DNA of 33,731 nt from Kitasatospora sp. CB01950 (GTDB lineage Bacteria; Actinomycetota; Actinomycetes; Streptomycetales; Streptomycetaceae), in the NCBI RefSeq assembly GCF_001905465.1, contig NZ_LISX01000017.1, forward strand, positions 93,016-126,746, read 5' to 3'. The position numbers were made by a program, and so were the translations under genes. The notes below the pieces were generated by a model, which worked only from the letters and a program-made list of their open reading frames with translations, had not been told where the DNA came from and did not search any database. Numbering within the stretch: position 1 is the first letter of the stretch; each line of letters opens with the position of its first letter. Shown one piece after another: positions 23,389 to 31,939 of the stretch.

Positions 23389-23523
23389 GCGTGTGCCGCC
23401 CGCGCCCGCCACTGGTCCGGACCACCTCGGACCGGGGCAGACCGGGCGGCCGATCCACCGCCCGACGGGTCGACGGGGAAAACGAGTACCGACCAGGTGA
23501 GGACGGCGGGAGAGTGCGCTTCC

Positions 23524-23529
23524 TATGAT
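23524..23529 (+). promoter_or_regulatory. -10 box of a likely leaderless promoter
   Basis: TATGAT is followed by six bases and then the ATG at 23536. A transcript starting 6-7 bases after the -10 would begin at or next to the start codon, and no ribosome-binding site is present. No good -35 was found. Confidence 0.45.
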
Positions 23530-23535
23530 GGGCAA

Positions 23536-24684
23536 ATGACACCCGAGGACCTCTTCCGCGAACCCGAGCACCCGCACTCGGGCATCCGCTCCCGCCAGGA
23601 CCTCGACGTGCTCCCCCAAGGCTCCTGGTTCGAGCCGGCCGAACCCGTCGGCTACCAGTACGAGGACACCCACAGCACCTACGGCGGCGCCCACTACCTG
23701 GAGCAGCACTGGGCCCCCGCCGGGCAGTTCGGCGACAGCGCGCCCGTGCCCGGGCACTACGCGCCCACCATGGCGGCCCCGCACGAGGACCCGCCGACCA
23801 TCGAACTCGGCCCGCCGATCGAGCCGGCGCCCGCCGTCGAGGTGCACTTCCCGTACCCGCAGCCCGAACCCGGCGAGGGCCCCGGCCCGCTGTTCGTCAT
23901 CGGCGACGTGCACGGCTACCTCGACGAACTGCTCGCCGCGCTGCACCAGCAGGGCCTGATCGACGCCGACGGCCACTGGTCGGCCGGCCGCTCCCGGGTG
24001 TGGTTCCTCGGCGACTTCACCGACCGCGGCCCGGACGGCATCGGCGTCATCGACCTGGTGATGCAGCTGGCCGCCGAGGCGGCCTCGGCCGGCGGCTACT
24101 GCCGCGCCCTGATGGGCAATCACGAACTGCTGTTCCTGGGCGCCGCCCGCTACGGCGACGAGGCCGTCCAGTCCACCGCCGGCACCGCCTCGTTCCTGGC
24201 CGCCTGGCGGCTCAACGGCGGCCAGCAGCACGACCTGGAGCGCCTGCAGCCGCACCACATCAGCTGGCTGTCCCGGCTGCCCGCGATGGCGCTGGAGGAC
24301 GGCCACCTGCTGCTGCACTCCGACACCACCGCGTACCTGGAGTACGGCGAGACCATCGCCGACGTCAACGACGCCGTGCACGCGCTGCTCGCCGACGAGG
24401 GCATCGACGAATGGTGGGACGCCTTCCGCAAGTTCACCAAGCGGTTCGCGTTCCGCGGCCAGGCCGGCACCATGGCCGCGCAGGAGCTGCTCGCCATGTA
24501 CGGCGGCTACCGGGTGGTGCACGGCCACAGCCCGATCCCGTACCTGACGGGCGACCACCCGGAGGACGGCACCCCGCCGCACGTGCCCGGCCCGTACATC
24601 TACGCCGACGAGCTGGCCATCGCGATGGACGGCGGCGTCACCATGGACGGCCGGCTGCTGGTCGCCCGGCTGCCGCTCAACTGA
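23536..24684 (+). CDS. Calcineurin-like metallophosphatase (PPP-type)
   Basis: A 382-residue phosphatase. Residues 1-115 are disordered and rich in Pro, His, Glu and Tyr. The catalytic domain then shows all metal-binding blocks: GDVHG (123-127), GDFTDRG (159-165), GNHE (194-197), LLLHSDT and VVHGHSP. This arrangement belongs to the bacterial Ser/Thr-phosphatase or diadenosine-polyphosphatase-like group and uses two divalent metal ions, probably in the cytoplasm since no signal peptide is seen. The substrate is unknown. The N-terminal extension could be a docking or regulatory region. ATG 23536 is chosen because of the adjacent -10 box and the loss of coding character upstream. Confidence 0.9.
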   Translation: MTPEDLFREPEHPHSGIRSRQDLDVLPQGSWFEPAEPVGYQYEDTHSTYGGAHYLEQHWAPAGQFGDSAPVPGHYAPTMAAPHEDPPTIELGPPIEPAPAVEVHFPYPQPEPGEGPGPLFVIGDVHGYLDELLAALHQQGLIDADGHWSAGRSRVWFLGDFTDRGPDGIGVIDLVMQLAAEAASAGGYCRALMGNHELLFLGAARYGDEAVQSTAGTASFLAAWRLNGGQQHDLERLQPHHISWLSRLPAMALEDGHLLLHSDTTAYLEYGETIADVNDAVHALLADEGIDEWWDAFRKFTKRFAFRGQAGTMAAQELLAMYGGYRVVHGHSPIPYLTGDHPEDGTPPHVPGPYIYADELAIAMDGGVTMDGRLLVARLPLN

Positions 24685-24823
24685 CCGAATCTTCGATCAA
24701 CTGCTCGACGACGCAAGGGAACCGAGCGTCCCGAAGTTCCGGAAAGAGCCTGTCGGCGCGCTCCCGCGCGCCCCTACCATCGAGGTCTGCGACCTTTCGT
24801 CCACCTCGCGGAACGGGGTACCC

Positions 24824-25927
24824 ATGAGCCACCCGCCGCGCCTGCTCGCCGAGGACCGCGCCGACTTCGCCCGGCTGCTCGACGAAGCGTTGCGCGACCC
24901 CGCCGTCCGGCAGGCCCTGGCCGCGCCCGGCGCGCACCTCACCGCCGAACAGCTGCACACCCGGGCGCTCGCCGACGCCGACACCGTCGCCGCGCCGGCC
25001 GCCCCCGAGTACGTCCGCTACCTGGAGCTGCGCACCGCGCTCGCCGAACGCCCGAACGGGACGCCGCCGCCCGGCGCCGGGCTGTTCCCGGTGCTGACGG
25101 TGCTGACCCCGGTGCTGGCCGGGTCGGCCGGGCTGGCGCTGCTGATCCTGGGCTGGCTGCTGCGGGTCGCCGCACCCGGTCTGGCGCTCGGCCGGTCCAC
25201 CGTCACCGCCGGGCTGCTGGCGCTGGCCATCGCCGCCGCCGCGCTGCTGATCGGCGGTACCGGTCTGGTCCTCACCGCGCGCCGGGACGCCTCCCGCACG
25301 CCCGTCGCCGACCTGCCGCAGTCCGTCGAACTGGCCGAGGCCCGGACCGTCTGGCACGCCGCGCTGCGCGAACGCGCCCTGCTGCCCTGGCTGCTCGCCG
25401 ACCATGCCGCCGCGCCCGGCACCGCCGTCCCGCGCCCCCGCACCGCCCCGCCGGACCTGCACAGCCCCGGCTTCAGCCGCGCCGGGTACGCGGGCCCGGG
25501 GTTCACCAGCCCGGGCGGCTCGGCCCGCCCGTCCGGGTTCACCGGGCCGGGCCACAGCAGCCCGGACTTCACCAGCCCCGGCCCCGAAGGCCTCACCGAC
25601 GACCAGGGACGCAAGCGCAAGGACGGCCCCCGCTTCACCGCCCCCGGCCCCGAAAGCCACCCGGACTGGACCGCACCGGACTTCACCAGCCCGGGCGGCT
25701 CGGCCCGCCCGTCCGGGTTCACCGGGCCGGGCCACAGCAGCCCGGACTTCACCAGCCCCGGCCCCGAAGGCCTCACCGACGACCAAGGGCGCAAGCGCAA
25801 GGACGGCCCCCGCTTCACCGCCCCCGGCCCCGAAAGCCACCCGGACTGGACCGCACCGGACTTCACCAGCCCGGGCCCGGAGGGCATCACCGACCCGGAG
25901 GGCCACCCGCGGCGGGACGGCGACTGA
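24824..25927 (+). CDS. Two-helix membrane protein with tandem 60-residue repeats
   Basis: A 367-residue protein of unknown function. A soluble N-terminus (about 1-85) is followed by two membrane helices (about 88-115 and 126-151) and a hydrophilic stretch (HAALRERALLPWLLADHAA). The C-terminal tail of about 140 residues is rich in Pro, Gly, Ser, Thr and Phe. It has motifs FTSPG, FTGPG and FTAPG, two 60-residue copies (227-286 and 287-346) and a partial third (347-367). The two copies are identical in protein. With two helices the tail and N-terminus are on the same side, probably inside. ATG 24824 has GGGG just upstream, and a -10-like TACCAT is at 24775-24780. It follows the phosphatase by 139 bases and may be a neighbour in function, but no evidence shows this. 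Confidence 0.85.
   Translation: MSHPPRLLAEDRADFARLLDEALRDPAVRQALAAPGAHLTAEQLHTRALADADTVAAPAAPEYVRYLELRTALAERPNGTPPPGAGLFPVLTVLTPVLAGSAGLALLILGWLLRVAAPGLALGRSTVTAGLLALAIAAAALLIGGTGLVLTARRDASRTPVADLPQSVELAEARTVWHAALRERALLPWLLADHAAAPGTAVPRPRTAPPDLHSPGFSRAGYAGPGFTSPGGSARPSGFTGPGHSSPDFTSPGPEGLTDDQGRKRKDGPRFTAPGPESHPDWTAPDFTSPGGSARPSGFTGPGHSSPDFTSPGPEGLTDDQGRKRKDGPRFTAPGPESHPDWTAPDFTSPGPEGITDPEGHPRRDGD
25502..25861 (+). repeat. 180-bp tandem duplication within a gene
   Basis: The unit at 25502-25681 is repeated at 25682-25861. Reading by eye I found only two differences (25606/25786 and 25609/25789), both third-position and synonymous (CAG GGA versus CAA GGG). A third, partial copy begins at 25862. 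This looks like a recent duplication that keeps frame. Confidence 0.92.
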
Positions 25928-25951
25928 CCGTGCCGCCCCGCAGGTGGCCGC

Positions 25952-27181
25952 TCAGCCGCTCGCCGTCCGGCCGAGGGCCAGGGCGGCGAGCAGGGCGGCC
26001 GCGTCGGGGAGCACCGAGTCGTCGAAGCAGGCCTGCGGGGAGTGGTTGTAGGGCGCGGTGAACGGGTCGGTGCCGGGCGGGCACGCGCCGACCATCACGT
26101 ACCCGATCGGGACGTGCTCGGCCAGCATGCCGAAGTCCTCCGAGCCGGTCACCGGGTGCGGCATCTCGACGTACCGGTCGGGGCCGAGCAGTTGGCGGGC
26201 GGTGTGCTCGGCGTACGCCGCCTCGGCCGGGTCGTTGACCGTCACCGGGTAGCCGGGCCGCACCACCACGTCGACCTGGCAGCCGTGCGCCTCGCCGATG
26301 CCGCGCACCAGCCGGCCGGCCCGCTCCAGCACCCGTTCCCGGGCGGCGGGGGAGAACGAGCGGACGGTGGCGACGAACTCGGCCCGGTCGGGGACGACGT
26401 TCTCGACGGTGCCGGCGTGGAAGGTGCCGACGGTGAGCACCACCGGGTCGAAGGCGTCGAACTGCCGGGTGACCATGGTCTGCAGTGCCAGCACCGCCTC
26501 GCAGGCGACCGGCACCGGGTCGAGGGCGAGGTGCGGGCTGGAGCCGTGGCCGCCGCGACCGCGGACCACCACCCGCAGCGTGTCGCTGGCGGCCATGATC
26601 GGGCCGGGCCGGCCGGCGACGTACCCGGCGGGCAGCTGCGCGGCGGTGACGTGCAGCGCGTACGCGGCGACCACCCGCTCCCCGGCGGCGTCCAGCACGC
26701 CGTCCTCGATCATCAGGCCGGCCCCGCCGGAGCCCTCCTCGCCGGGCTGGAACATCAGCACCACGCTGCCGGCCAGTCGGTCGCGCCGATCGGCGAGCAG
26801 CCGGGCCGCGCCGACCAGCGCGGCGGCGTGCAGGTCGTGGCCGCAGGCGTGCATCGCGCCGGGCACCTCGGAGGCGTACGGCAGGCCGGTCTCCTCCTGG
26901 ACGGGCAGCGCGTCCAGGTCGGCGCGCAGCAGCACGGCCGGGCCGGGGCGGGCGCCGCGCAGCACGGCGGTGACGGAGGTCAGCCGCTCGCCGAGGGCGA
27001 TCTCCAGCGGCAGGCCGTCCAGCGCGGCCAGCAGCCGGGCCCGGGTGCGCGGCAGGTCGAGGCCGATCTCCGGGTGCCGGTGCAGGTCGCGGCGGAGTTC
27101 GACCAGGTCGGTCCGGAGCGCGGCAGCGGCGCGACGCAGCTCGTCGGGGGTGGAGCGGTCGGTGTGGACGTCGGTCGACAC
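25952..27181 (-). CDS. M20-family amidohydrolase
   Basis: A 409-residue zinc- or manganese-dependent amidohydrolase of the M20D (hippurate hydrolase / IAA-amino-acid hydrolase) group. Metal-site motifs are HACGHDLH (about 111-118, with Cys113), FQPGEEG (Glu148/Glu149) and a His in MPHPVTGSEDFGM. The dimerisation domain has RGRGGHGSSPH. The family removes N-acyl groups from amino acids such as hippurate. No signal peptide, so cytosolic. GTG 27181 has GGAGG about 8 bases upstream. The gene converges on the repeat-containing membrane gene with 24 bases between, without an obvious terminator. The substrate is unknown. Confidence 0.92.
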   Translation of the reverse strand: MSTDVHTDRSTPDELRRAAAALRTDLVELRRDLHRHPEIGLDLPRTRARLLAALDGLPLEIALGERLTSVTAVLRGARPGPAVLLRADLDALPVQEETGLPYASEVPGAMHACGHDLHAAALVGAARLLADRRDRLAGSVVLMFQPGEEGSGGAGLMIEDGVLDAAGERVVAAYALHVTAAQLPAGYVAGRPGPIMAASDTLRVVVRGRGGHGSSPHLALDPVPVACEAVLALQTMVTRQFDAFDPVVLTVGTFHAGTVENVVPDRAEFVATVRSFSPAARERVLERAGRLVRGIGEAHGCQVDVVVRPGYPVTVNDPAEAAYAEHTARQLLGPDRYVEMPHPVTGSEDFGMLAEHVPIGYVMVGACPPGTDPFTAPYNHSPQACFDDSVLPDAAALLAALALGRTASG

Positions 27182-27474
27182 GGGTGCGCCTCCAGGACGG
27201 TCGGGGAGCGGGCGGTCTCCCGCATCCTGACCCGGCGACGTCCCACCGACGCCCGCGACGCACGGATCAGCCGCGACCGACCCGTTCGGCGGCCCCGGCC
27301 GCACCGTCCAGGTCGTCTCCGCCCCGGCCGTCCAACGACTCACCCACGGGGACTGCCCCCGCGTCAGGGGCCGATCGGGCTCACGGTCGGAAAGTACGTC
27401 CGACAGCGGGTGGCGTCCCTGGTGAGCAGCCGGTGGCCCCGCACCTCAACCGGCCCTGACCGGGCCGGAACGGG
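27182..27474. other. Intergenic region upstream of the M20 gene
   Basis: No gene was found in this gap. It contains an inverted repeat, GTCGGA and TCCGAC, around AAGTACG (27386-27404), which may be an operator for the minus-strand M20 gene. No convincing -10 or -35 could be picked. Confidence 0.5.
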
Positions 27475-27510
27475 CGTCGGCCCCCACCGCCGCAGCGGTG
27501 GGGGCCGACG
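27475..27510 (-). terminator. Strong hairpin terminator after the LppU-like gene
   Basis: A perfect 16-bp stem (CGTCGGCCCCCACCGC with GCGGTGGGGGCCGACG) surrounds a CGCA loop. It begins 12 bases beyond the TAA stop. It is the longest perfect hairpin in the window. Confidence 0.85.
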
Positions 27511-27522
27511 TATTTCTACGCG

Positions 27523-27948
27523 TTACTTCTTCGGGGTCAGGCAGAGAACGAACTTGTCGCTGCCCAACTGCTGGGCGAGCGCGTCGAAATCGTCGCCGCA
27601 GGCGTGGGTGTCGAAGGTGTTGTCGATGACCTTGTCGACCGTGTGGGTGGCCTTGCTGTCGTCGCAGCCGACGGTGTCGACCTTCGGGTCGTTGTCGCTG
27701 CCGGTGACGGAGACGCACTGGCCGACCTTGGCGTGCACCGGCTTGTCGGTCATCGCGTCGCGGACGGCGAACTTGACCACTGCGATGACGATGATCACGA
27801 CCAGGATGCCGAGGCCGGAGATCAGCTTCTTGCCCAGGGTCTTCTTGGGCGCCGCGGCGGCGGCCTGCGCGGCCTGGCCGTACTCGAAGGGAGCCGGGCC
27901 GCCGGCCTCGGGAGCGGGCGGGGTCTGGGGAGGCTGCGGGCTGCTCAT
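27523..27948 (-). CDS. LppU-like single-helix protein with four-Cys extracytoplasmic domain
   Basis: A 141-residue protein. The N-terminal 35 residues are Pro/Ala-rich and cytoplasmic. A Lys-flanked membrane helix (about 41-63, LISGLGILVVIIVIAVVKFAV) leads to an extracytoplasmic domain of about 75 residues with four Cys (78, 95, 117, 136) in the order VGQCVSV, VGCDDS, HACGDD and LCLTPKK. Two disulfides are likely. This pattern matches the actinobacterial LppU/SCO3897-type family from memory. The function is unknown. ATG 27948 has GAGGGA about 8 bases upstream. The gene lies in a divergent-free stretch, 137 bases after the DUF6585-like gene on the same strand, in a comparatively AT-rich leader. 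Confidence 0.85.
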   Translation of the reverse strand: MSSPQPPQTPPAPEAGGPAPFEYGQAAQAAAAAPKKTLGKKLISGLGILVVIIVIAVVKFAVRDAMTDKPVHAKVGQCVSVTGSDNDPKVDTVGCDDSKATHTVDKVIDNTFDTHACGDDFDALAQQLGSDKFVLCLTPKK

Positions 27949-28001
27949 GAGTTCCCTCTGGAGTGGGTCAGGTCGAACGTGCTCGCGAACCTTATCCAGA
28001 T

Positions 28002-28038
28002 CCGATTTGGTTTCTATCCGACATATCAGCCAAATCGG
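28002..28038 (-). promoter_or_regulatory. 9-bp inverted repeat in the AT-rich leader of the LppU-like gene
   Basis: CCGATTTGG and CCAAATCGG are 19 bases apart, so the arm centres are about three helical turns apart. The region 27960-28085 is much richer in A and T than its surroundings. TAAGGT downstream (minus strand) could serve as -10. An operator pair or looped site is suggested. Confidence 0.4.
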
Positions 28039-28085
28039 GTGCCCGTCATTCAAGCGAGATGTAAAGAATTGACAAACCCTCAGGG

Positions 28086-28856
28086 TCAATGGCCCGGAAA
28101 CGTTCCGACACCGGCCGATCCACGCATTTCGTCCACCACCGCGAGAAACACGAAGAAGTTCGGAATCTTGTGCACCGGGGTGTTCGACCAGCCGAACAGC
28201 TTCCCGGCCTTCGACACGAACACCGTGCCGTCCTTGACCTCGATCCGCTCGACCTCGGGCCACGCCAGCGACCCGCTCCGGGCGTTCGCCACGCCGCCCG
28301 CGTTGACCGCGATGTCGCCGAACCGGACCGTCCCGCCGCGCCTCACCACGTCGAGCATGCCCGGGAGTTGGGCCCGGGTGATCTCGTGCTGGAAGGCCGC
28401 GCCCCAGACCACCGGGTCGGCGTAGAAGCCGGTCAGCTCGACCGAGGTGCCGTCCGGCCGGTACAGCGTGTACAGGTAGGTGGTGACGGTGTGGAACCCG
28501 TTCACGTACCGCCGGGTGATCTGCTGCAGCACTGCCGCGTTGTCCCACCGGAATGCCACCGGCCGGCCGGCCCGGTCGCCCGCCACCACCCCGTGCTCGA
28601 AGCAGTGGATGCGCTTCGCGCCCTGCTTCTTGTTCAGGTTCGGGACCTGCGTCAGCCGCCAGATGAAAATCAGCCCGGGCAGCACGAACAGCGCCAGCCC
28701 CACCAGGCACATGACGATCAGTCCGGTCATCGCCGCACCGCTCAACCGCTTGGGCCCGAACGAAGCCCGGAGCTCCCCGAGCCCCTCGCTCGCCGCCAGC
28801 GCCGCCACCTCGTCGGGAACCTGCTCCGGCACCAGCGGTGCCTGGACGTCCTGCAT
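28086..28856 (-). CDS. Membrane protein of DUF6585-like type
   Basis: A 256-residue protein. The N-terminal 50 residues are polar (VPDEVAALAASEGLGELRASFGPKRLSG). One or two membrane helices follow at about 55-75 (AMTGLIVMCLVGLALFVLPGLIFIW). The remainder is a mixed alpha/beta domain with HCFEHGVVAGDRAGRPVAFRWDN, NGFHTVTTYLYTLYRPDG, TGFYADPVVWGAAFQHEIT and WPEVERIEVKDGTVFVS. The C-terminal half looks like a PH-type or DUF6585 domain, judged by eye. ATG 28856 is preferred because GAGAGAG is 7 bases upstream; ATG 28871 would add MREIR. The function is unknown. It is divergent from the SnoaL-like gene. Confidence 0.8.
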   Translation of the reverse strand: MQDVQAPLVPEQVPDEVAALAASEGLGELRASFGPKRLSGAAMTGLIVMCLVGLALFVLPGLIFIWRLTQVPNLNKKQGAKRIHCFEHGVVAGDRAGRPVAFRWDNAAVLQQITRRYVNGFHTVTTYLYTLYRPDGTSVELTGFYADPVVWGAAFQHEITRAQLPGMLDVVRRGGTVRFGDIAVNAGGVANARSGSLAWPEVERIEVKDGTVFVSKAGKLFGWSNTPVHKIPNFFVFLAVVDEMRGSAGVGTFPGH

Positions 28857-29011
28857 CCGGATCTCTCTCATCACGAAGAAACCGCAGGTCGTCCCGGCGG
28901 CGGCACGGATCGTACTGCCTCCGCCCCGGCCCGCGCGGACCGCCCTCCCCCGGGGTGACAAGGTCCGAAACCCGCCAGTGGCGCGGCCCGCGCCCGCCTG
29001 GCCTCGCGACC

Positions 29012-29434
29012 ATGCCCCGGCACAGCCGCGACATCGTCCAGCACGCCTGGAAGGCCTTCGCCGGCCACGACGCGGAGCGGATCGCCGCCGTGTTCACCGA
29101 GGACGCCGAGTGGCTGGCCCCGGCGGGCAACGCGACGGCCGTCGCGCTGGACTGCCCGAGCCACCTGGTCGGCCGCCGGGCGATCGCCCACTTCCTCGCC
29201 GAGGACTTCCCCCGCCTGTTCGTCCGGGACGTCGCCGTCGTCTTCCACGCCATTCACGCGGACGGCGACCGGGTCGTCGTCGAGGAGACCATGACCGCGA
29301 CGCTCGCCAACGGCACCCACTACGCCAACGACTACTGCCTGGTCTTCGACCTCCGCGACGGCCTGATCCACCGCGTCCGCGAGTACCTGGACACCGCCCG
29401 CGGCCACCGCGCGATCTTCGGCGACCGGCCCTGA
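29012..29434 (+). CDS. SnoaL/NTF2-like protein
   Basis: A 140-residue protein of the SnoaL-like, NTF2-fold group. A helical N-terminus (DIVQHAWKAFAGHDAERIAAVFTEDAEWLAP) leads to the characteristic strands VVFHAIHADGDRVVVEETMTAT, YANDYCLVFDLRDGLIHRVREYLDT. Members are enzymes (ketosteroid isomerase, polyketide cyclase) or ligand-binding proteins. The reaction is not predictable here, and no biosynthetic genes are near. The single ATG at 29012 lies after a GC-rich leader without a clear ribosome-binding site. Confidence 0.85.
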   Translation: MPRHSRDIVQHAWKAFAGHDAERIAAVFTEDAEWLAPAGNATAVALDCPSHLVGRRAIAHFLAEDFPRLFVRDVAVVFHAIHADGDRVVVEETMTATLANGTHYANDYCLVFDLRDGLIHRVREYLDTARGHRAIFGDRP

Positions 29435-29441
29435 CCGCCGC

Positions 29442-29480
29442 CCCCGCCCCGGACTGCACTGCGGCCGGGCCGGGGCGGGG
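29442..29480. terminator. Bidirectional hairpin between SnoaL-like and thiC genes
   Basis: CCCCGCCCCGG and CCGGGGCGGGG pair across a 17-base loop. It begins 8 bases after the plus-strand stop and ends 13 bases before the thiC stop, so it can serve both convergent genes. Confidence 0.65.
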
Positions 29481-29493
29481 TCTGCGAGACGCG

Positions 29494-31275
<1,782 letters not shown>

Positions 31276-31284
31276 CGGACCTTC

Positions 31285-31397
31285 AACTCCCTACGCCGGC
31301 ATTACCCGGTCAGGTTCCTGCGGTCGGCGCAGCAGGTGGTTCGCGGATCCGCGTACCGTCAGCGCCCTCTCAGCCCGGTGCTCCGAGCTCCCGTTCC
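31285..31397 (-). promoter_or_regulatory. TPP riboswitch (THI element)
   Basis: The minus strand reads GGGCTGAGAGGGCGC and, further on, CAGGAACCTGACCGGGTAAT and GCCGGCGTAGGGAG. These are the conserved CUGAGA, ACCUGA, GGGUAAUGCC and GCGUAGGGA elements. Closing helix: GGAAC (31393-31397) with GUU near 31285. The aptamer ends only about 10 bases before thiC ATG, and the likely ribosome-binding site (AAGG) follows directly. This suggests that thiamine pyrophosphate blocks translation initiation, though the design could also involve termination. Upstream, GCAGGCG and CGCCTGC form an extra hairpin (31400-31418). Confidence 0.95.
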
Positions 31398-31430
31398 GCG
31401 CAGGCGTCGTCCGCCTGCGTTCGGTTCCTC

Positions 31431-31459
31431 ACCGTAGGGCACGCGGCGGCACCGGTCCA
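31431..31459 (-). promoter_or_regulatory. Candidate thiC promoter
   Basis: On the minus strand TGGACC (31454-31459) and TACGGT (31431-31436) are 17 bases apart. Transcription from about 31424 would give a leader that starts with the small hairpin and contains the whole aptamer. Confidence 0.5.
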
Positions 31460-31564
31460 GGGCGCATCGCCGGGCCCGCACCCGCACCGGCGTGCAACTC
31501 CCGTGCGGGCCGGAACTGTTCACTCCTCGCCGGGAGTGGGAGAATCGTGCAGGTGATCGGACTG

Positions 31565-31753
31565 ATGGGGCGGGTGACGGGGCGGATCGGCGCAGGCCTG
31601 GTTGGCGAGGTGATGGTGCACGTCCCGGAGCGGCTGGGCACCGAGGCGTTCCTGGCGTACCTCGCCACTCCGGGTGAGCCGCTGCAGTCGGGCACCATGG
31701 TCGTCGTGGTCGAATATCAGCCACCGCGCACCGTCTACGTCGAACCGCTCTGA
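31565..31753 (+). CDS. Small NfeD-like OB-fold protein
   Basis: A 62-residue protein, MGRVTGRIGAGLVGEVMVHVPERLGTEAF... ending VVVVEYQPPRTVYVEPL. It has a beta-rich sequence with an initial G-V-T-G-R-I-G strand and a C-terminal VVVVEYQPPRTVYVEP. This looks like the cytoplasmic OB-domain of NfeD proteins without any membrane helices. NfeD proteins pair with SPFH/flotillin proteins, and a flotillin gene follows 186 bases downstream, which supports the call. ATG 31565 has AGGTGA 8 bases upstream. A GTG at 31547 (68 residues) is the alternative. A shared transcript with the flotillin is plausible; both are on the plus strand. Confidence 0.75.
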   Translation: MGRVTGRIGAGLVGEVMVHVPERLGTEAFLAYLATPGEPLQSGTMVVVVEYQPPRTVYVEPL

Positions 31754-31939
31754 TCACCTGCCGGACCGTCACCGGTGACCCCGCGCAACGGTTTCAGGAC
31801 AGTGCGAGTTCCTCCCGGCTCAGCTCTTCCCCCGTGATCCGGAACGGCGGAGAATGCGGCTGCCACCGACTTCCGCGCCAACCTGCACGGACCGAAGCGC
31901 AGTCACGGAACCGGTGTGCTCCGAAGGGGGAGATTGCCG

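Noticed and set aside
22273..24582. Long minus-strand frame antisense to the LacI-type and phosphatase genes
   Set aside because: It spans two unrelated plus-strand genes, has no motifs and shows shadow composition.
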